Made by a program: the position numbers and the translations under genes. A DNA stretch of 64,000 nucleotides, from NCBI GenBank assembly GCA_905193225.1, contig CAJJNV010000003.1, positions 32,573 to 96,572 on the forward strand, written 5' to 3'. How positions within the stretch are numbered: position 1 is the stretch's first letter; each line of letters opens with the position of its first letter. The notes under the pieces are model-generated. The model saw only the letters and a list, made by a program, of their open reading frames with translations, ran no database searches and had not been told where the DNA came from. The stretch comes from an uncultured Oscillospiraceae bacterium (GTDB taxonomy: Bacteria; Bacillota; Clostridia; Oscillospirales; Acutalibacteraceae). Shown here in pieces: positions 60,015 through 64,000 of this stretch.

Positions 60015-61250
60015 ATGAAAAAACTTATTTCCGTACTTATTGCGGCGGCGGTTATTTTAACCGCGCTGGTCGTACCGGTCTCTGCCGCTTCAGACATTGA
60101 GTATCCCGACAACTTCCAGCTTACCGGCTTTGAAAACGATGTCGGCGACGGCGCCAACGACCAGTGGGGAACCCTTTCGGGCGGCGACAACGGCAAATAC
60201 GCAAACGGCACAGACATGTTTACCGAAGGAAAAAAATCCGCCGGTATATACATTTCTTACAGAGATCACCTTTCCTTTTTCCACAACTTCGTGTGGAACG
60301 AGGACGGCGCCCTCATAAAAGCCGAGCCCACTCAGAATGTCGGCAAGGAGGGTCTTGACCTTCTCGCAAACGGCTACAAATATGTGGAATTCGATGTTGC
60401 CTCCAAATACGATGTTGTGGCCGGCACCTTCACCTTCTGCTTCTGCGGAAGCACCGATGCCTGGCACGGATGGGACCTGGCCCGCAGCAATGCCGAGTTC
60501 AAGGCGGGCACATGGTATCATGTAGCCATGAAAATAGAGGACTTTGTCTTCCAGCCCGATAACTACTCCCCCAACCCCGACATTCCCGATCCCAGCAGTT
60601 CTTACCAGTATTCCAAATTCGGCCTTTCCTGCGCTCAGCGTATGCGTATGGAAGTAAACTTTGCCAAGGATCTCAACGGAGAGGTTCCCGAGGAGATTTA
60701 CTTCAACATCGACGATCTGAGAATAACAAAATACGATCAGCCCCTCAAGGCCGACACCATGGTTTACGAGCGTCCCACATTTGTTTACGACAAAAACGAC
60801 GAATCCACTCTTGTCGAATACAACGGAAAAGGCAACACCCTCGCTCTTCCCGAGCAGATCGCAAATATCTCCGACAATGTTTTCGCCGGAAAGACCGATC
60901 TCTTAAAGGTAGAAGCCCGCAACGCCACCAAGATTGCCTCCATCGGCGAAAACAACTTCGACAGCCTTGAAAATGTTGTTGTTTACGGTTTCTCCGGATC
61001 TTACCTTGAAACCTACTGCAACGAAAACGGCGTAACCTTTGTTGACTACGGCGACCGCATCGGTGATCTCGACGGTTCCACAGACATTGAAGCCACTGAC
61101 GCTCTCTGGACCCTTCAGGCATTTGTCGGATTAAGAGCGCTCAACGACACCCAGGCTGCCCGTGCCGACGTAGACAAGGACGGCGAAATTACCACTTCCG
61201 ATGCTCTTAAAATCCTTCAGTACTCGGTCGGTCTGATAATCAACTTCTGA
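60015..61250 (+). CDS. Secreted dockerin protein, paralogue 1
   Basis: 411 residues from ATG 60015, with AGGAGGACAAAATCC upstream. Signal peptide about 1-25. A beta-sandwich N-terminal module (to about 250) resembles a carbohydrate-binding or laminin-G-like fold (SFFHNFVWNEDGALI, AWHGWDLAR, YFNIDDLRITK). A leucine-rich, BspA-like segment follows (LPEQIANISDNVFAG, IASIGENNFDSLENV), then a type I dockerin (about 350-410) with GDLDGSTDIEATDA and ADVDKDGEITTSDA. The next dockerin gene is a paralogue of the same layout. No catalytic motif was found, so a binding or surface role is likely. Confidence 0.85.
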   Translation: MKKLISVLIAAAVILTALVVPVSAASDIEYPDNFQLTGFENDVGDGANDQWGTLSGGDNGKYANGTDMFTEGKKSAGIYISYRDHLSFFHNFVWNEDGALIKAEPTQNVGKEGLDLLANGYKYVEFDVASKYDVVAGTFTFCFCGSTDAWHGWDLARSNAEFKAGTWYHVAMKIEDFVFQPDNYSPNPDIPDPSSSYQYSKFGLSCAQRMRMEVNFAKDLNGEVPEEIYFNIDDLRITKYDQPLKADTMVYERPTFVYDKNDESTLVEYNGKGNTLALPEQIANISDNVFAGKTDLLKVEARNATKIASIGENNFDSLENVVVYGFSGSYLETYCNENGVTFVDYGDRIGDLDGSTDIEATDALWTLQAFVGLRALNDTQAARADVDKDGEITTSDALKILQYSVGLIINF

Positions 61251-61338
61251 TTATTTAACGCGCAGTCGGCACACATCAATCCGCGTTTGCCGGCCTTAAA
61301 GCAAAAAGGTACTTCGTGCTTCGACTCATAATAGTAAT

Positions 61339-61382
61339 AATCCGCCCCGATGAGCAGTTGCCTTGTCGGAGCGGATTTTTAT
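61339..61382 (+). terminator. Terminator between the dockerin paralogues
   Basis: AATCCGC / GCGGATT with an inner CCCGA / TCGGA pairing, followed by TTTTATTT. The stretch 61383-61565 is AT-rich with nothing recognised. Confidence 0.75.
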
Positions 61383-61565
61383 TTAGCCTGCTTAAAAACA
61401 CATTTCAGTCATTATTAAAATCAAACTCACTCCATATTTTTTCGCCGCATACAGCATTGAATTTTTTCATCACAATGGTATTTGTTTTTAAATTTTCTTT
61501 CATTTCATATTGTTAAATAATGATTTGATATACTGTATTTTTTTGTGCATTTTAGCGTTTTTCTC

Positions 61566-61594
61566 TTGACACAGGGGGCTTTGTGGGTTATTAT
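61566..61594 (+). promoter_or_regulatory. Promoter of the second dockerin paralogue
   Basis: TTGACA (61566-61571), 17-base spacer, TATTAT (61589-61594). Confidence 0.75.
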
Positions 61595-61635
61595 ATTACA
61601 CGAGAAATGACATTCACTTCAAGGAGGATATTTAT

Positions 61636-62892
61636 ATGAAAAAAATCATTTCGATAATGCTAGCCATAGCAGTTACCGTCACTGTTTTCTGCGTAAATCT
61701 GACGGCCTCTGCAGATCCCGATTACACCCAGGATAATCTCCAGCTTTTCAACTTTGAAAACTACGTCGGAAACGGAGCCAACAGAAACTGGGGCAACCTC
61801 ACCGGCCAGGAAGGCGGCGTGTGGAATGTTAACGGCCAAACCGTAAACAAGTTCACCGAGGGCAGCTATTCCTGCGGTATTCAGGCTCCCTTTATCCCCC
61901 GTGCTTCCTTCTTCCATAACTTTGTTTGGAACGAGGAAACCGCCCTTATTCAGGCAGAACCCCACGGTAACGAAGGCGTTCTCGGCGTTAACATCATCGG
62001 AAACGGATACAAGTATCTCGAGTTCGATATAGCTTCCGAGTATGACATCAATGTCGGAAGACTTATGGTCTGTCTCTGCGGCGATGTTGAAGCCTGGCAC
62101 GGTTACAACGCCACCAGAACAAATGTTAAATTCAAGGGTAAGACCTGGTATCACATTGCAATCCCCGTAAACGACTTCGAATACGGCACCGACAGCTTCT
62201 TCGGCGGAAACCCCGATACCGAAGCCCCCACCGACGGTAACGCAAAATACGGCCTCACCTGCGCGCAGCGTATCCGTTTCGAAATAGACTATGCAACCGA
62301 TCCCGCCACCGGCAACGGTCCCGAGGAAGTTTACTTCTATTTTGATGATCTCCGCATCACCAAAGGAGACGCGCCCGCAAAGGCCGATACCCTCGACTTC
62401 ACCCCCATCGTAAAGACCTACGAGTATGACATCAGCGATGTCAACAAGCTTATTAAATACAACGGAACCGATTCTGCCATTACCCTTCCCCAGCAGGTAT
62501 TCACCATTGCCGATGACGTTTTCGCCGGCAAAGACATAAAGATGGTTACCATTGGCGCGCAGGTCACCGACATCGGTGTCGGCAACTTTGAAGATATCGA
62601 CGGAATCGTTATCGTCGGCGTTCCCGGAAGCTATGCCGAGACCTATGCAAATGATAACGGTCTTACCTTCCAGGACGTTAACGCAGTCATATACGGAGAC
62701 GTTGACGGAAGCGGAGATGTCAATGCTACCGATGCTCTGTGGGCACTTCAGGCCTATGTTGGCTCAAGACAGCTTGGCGAAATAGCTAAAAAAGCAGCCG
62801 ATGTAAACCTCGACGGAGAAATCAACACTTCCGATGCTCTTGCCATCCTGCAGTTTGCTGTTAAACTCCGCGACAAGCTTCCCACCGCTTAA
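61636..62892 (+). CDS. Secreted dockerin protein, paralogue 2
   Basis: 418 residues, with AAGGAGGATATTTAT upstream of the ATG. Signal peptide about 1-25. The same layout as paralogue 1: N-terminal module (SFFHNFVWNEETALIQ, AWHGYNATRTNVKF, VYFYFDDLRITKGD), a leucine-rich stretch (ITLPQQVFTIADDVFAGK) and a C-terminal dockerin (about 354-415) with GDVDGSGDVNATDA and ADVNLDGEINTSDA. Conserved blocks show recent duplication, but loops differ. No catalytic site was found. Each paralogue has its own promoter and terminator. Confidence 0.85.
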   Translation: MKKIISIMLAIAVTVTVFCVNLTASADPDYTQDNLQLFNFENYVGNGANRNWGNLTGQEGGVWNVNGQTVNKFTEGSYSCGIQAPFIPRASFFHNFVWNEETALIQAEPHGNEGVLGVNIIGNGYKYLEFDIASEYDINVGRLMVCLCGDVEAWHGYNATRTNVKFKGKTWYHIAIPVNDFEYGTDSFFGGNPDTEAPTDGNAKYGLTCAQRIRFEIDYATDPATGNGPEEVYFYFDDLRITKGDAPAKADTLDFTPIVKTYEYDISDVNKLIKYNGTDSAITLPQQVFTIADDVFAGKDIKMVTIGAQVTDIGVGNFEDIDGIVIVGVPGSYAETYANDNGLTFQDVNAVIYGDVDGSGDVNATDALWALQAYVGSRQLGEIAKKAADVNLDGEINTSDALAILQFAVKLRDKLPTA

Positions 62893-62957
62893 GTTGCAGA
62901 TATAGCCGCCAACGTTAAAGCGGCCTAAAGGGTAAAACGGCTAAACAAAAATAATAA

Positions 62958-63006
62958 TTCCCTCCTGATGAACTTTGCAAATGCAAGGCACGGGAGGGAT
63001 TTTTTT
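62958..63006 (+). terminator. Terminator after the second dockerin paralogue
   Basis: TCCCTCC / GGAGGGA with a 27-base loop containing TTTGCA-AATGCAA pairing, then TTTTTTT. Confidence 0.8.
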
Positions 63007-63048
63007 GTAATAAATATCATTCGGCGGTATTTTTTTCGATCCTTAATA

Positions 63049-63077
63049 TTGAAATCGCAGCCTTTATGGTTTATAAT
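63049..63077 (+). promoter_or_regulatory. Promoter of ychF
   Basis: TTGAAA (63049-63054), 17-base spacer, TATAAT (63072-63077). Confidence 0.7.
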
Positions 63078-63180
63078 AAATTGTTGAAATTGTGTCTGCC
63101 AGCCAAAGACAACCGGGACTGCGGACGCGCTGCTTATAACGCTTATACCGACGCAATTAAATCTTAAGGAGATATTATAA

Positions 63181-64000
63181 ATGAAGCTTGGAATAATAGG
63201 CCTGCCAAACGTGGGCAAATCCACACTTTTCAATGCCATAACGAACGCAGGGGCCCAATCGGCCAATTTCCCCTTTTGCACCATCGAGCCAAACGTAGGA
63301 ATGGTGGCTGTTCCCGACAAACGTCTTGATGAGCTTGCAAAAATTCATCAGCCCGACAAAATAACCCCCGCTACGGTGGAATTTGTCGATATCGCCGGCC
63401 TTGTTAAGGGCGCATCTAAGGGCGAGGGACTGGGCAACAAATTCCTTTCTCACATCCGCGAGGTAGACGCCGTTGTCCATGTGGTCAGATGCTTTGAAAA
63501 CGACGACATTGTGCATGTTGAAGGAAACGTTGACCCCGCAAGAGACATTGAAACCATCAATCTTGAGCTTATCTTTGCCGATATGGAAATGCTTGAGCGC
63601 AGAATCGACCGCGTTTCCAAAATGATGAAGGGTGACAAATCCCTTGCCAAAGAGGTCGATCTTTTAAAGGCGCTTTACGCTCACCTCGAAAGCGGAAAAA
63701 CCGCCCGTTCTTTTGAGCGAGACGAGGACGGCAACAAGATGATAAAGGAAGTAGCACTCATTTCCGATAAACCGGTCATTTATGCCTGTAATATGGGTGA
63801 GGACGAGATCGCCGGTAACCTTGAAAGCAACAAATATTATCAGACGGTCAAAAACATTGCCGCCGAAGAAGGTGCAGGGGTTATCCCCGTTTGCGCCGAG
63901 ATAGAAGCCGAGATTGCCTCTCTCGATCGGGAGGAGCAAAGAGCATTTCTCGACGAAATCGGCCTTAAGGAATCGGGACTCGACCGCCTCATATCGGCCT
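63181..64000 (+). CDS. ychF: YchF/Obg-family ATPase, cut by window edge
   Basis: The first 273 codons of a family of about 365 residues. The start MKLGIIGLPNVGKSTLFNA is the P-loop. NFPFCTIEPNVGMV, FVDIAGLVKGASKGEGLGN and CNMGEDE (NKxD replaced by N-x-x-E, as in ATP-binding YchF) are present. The coiled-coil insert lies between about residues 125 and 195. YchF binds ribosomes and prefers ATP. The ribosome site AAGGAGATATTATAA is good; the stop is beyond the window. Confidence 0.96.
   Translation, partial: MKLGIIGLPNVGKSTLFNAITNAGAQSANFPFCTIEPNVGMVAVPDKRLDELAKIHQPDKITPATVEFVDIAGLVKGASKGEGLGNKFLSHIREVDAVVHVVRCFENDDIVHVEGNVDPARDIETINLELIFADMEMLERRIDRVSKMMKGDKSLAKEVDLLKALYAHLESGKTARSFERDEDGNKMIKEVALISDKPVIYACNMGEDEIAGNLESNKYYQTVKNIAAEEGAGVIPVCAEIEAEIASLDREEQRAFLDEIGLKESGLDRLISA

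Noticed and set aside
1..64000. CRISPR arrays, insertion sequences, prophage or integrase genes
   Set aside because: No regularly spaced direct repeats and no transposase, integrase or phage structural proteins were seen among the reading frames.

Overview
The window looks like the chromosome of an anaerobic, Gram-positive gut-type Clostridia member of the Ruminococcaceae/Oscillospiraceae kind. Pointers are four secreted proteins with type I dockerin repeats, an oxygen-independent ribonucleotide reductase system (nrdG-nrdD-trxB), an ECF transporter core, methylglyoxal synthase, the ruvC-ruvA-ruvB order, SEDS/PBP genes, strong AGGAGG-type ribosome sites and many TTGACA-17-TATAAT promoters. GTG and TTG starts are common, and two genes appear to start at CTG. 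No phage, insertion sequence or CRISPR array was seen.

Layout. 1-1823: two divergent acyltransferase-3 genes; the left one, cut by the window edge, lies behind a cyclic-di-GMP-I riboswitch and a terminator. 2117-5574: beta-CASP RNA nuclease, LacI regulator, cyclophilin lipoprotein. 5771-12483 (minus): recD2, a small membrane protein, a HAD phosphatase and a GH38 homologue whose nucleophile position is Thr. 12764-15123: an unknown protein, a YhaM-type exoribonuclease and mgsA. 15625-19168: two secreted dockerin proteins, one with an M64-like zinc protease. 19528-22384: a radical SAM pair behind an attenuator-like leader, and a small orphan FakA-type domain. 22437-24177 (minus): DUF4037 and TPR proteins. 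24295-28492: nrdG, nrdD with a fused glutaredoxin domain, and trxB, with NrdR-box-like sites. 28685-35808 (minus): Na/Pi transporter, GH92 and GH38. 35963-40347: comF with an acidic tail and two U32 genes.

40391-53942 is one long minus-strand series of thirteen tightly packed genes, many overlapping by 1-15 bases: ruvC, ruvA, ruvB, glmM, an rRNA-type methyltransferase, ecfA1, ecfA2, ecfT, truA, a beta-propeller-like membrane protein, cvpA, pgsA and a Clp ATPase. From 54116 to the right edge, on the plus strand, are tRNA-Gly(GCC), a TtcA-type thiolase, an FHA-FtsW fusion with its class B PBP, rpmE, an IMPACT/YigZ protein, two paralogous dockerin proteins and ychF (cut by the edge).

The genes suggest a cell that digests host or plant glycans: secreted dockerin proteins outside, and cytoplasmic alpha-mannosidases (GH38, GH92) releasing mannose inside. 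A dispersed extragenic repeat with TTAAGCA/TGCTTAA ends occurs at least six times; two longer, inverted copies 52 kb apart are about 91% identical over 67 bases and are the least explained structure here.
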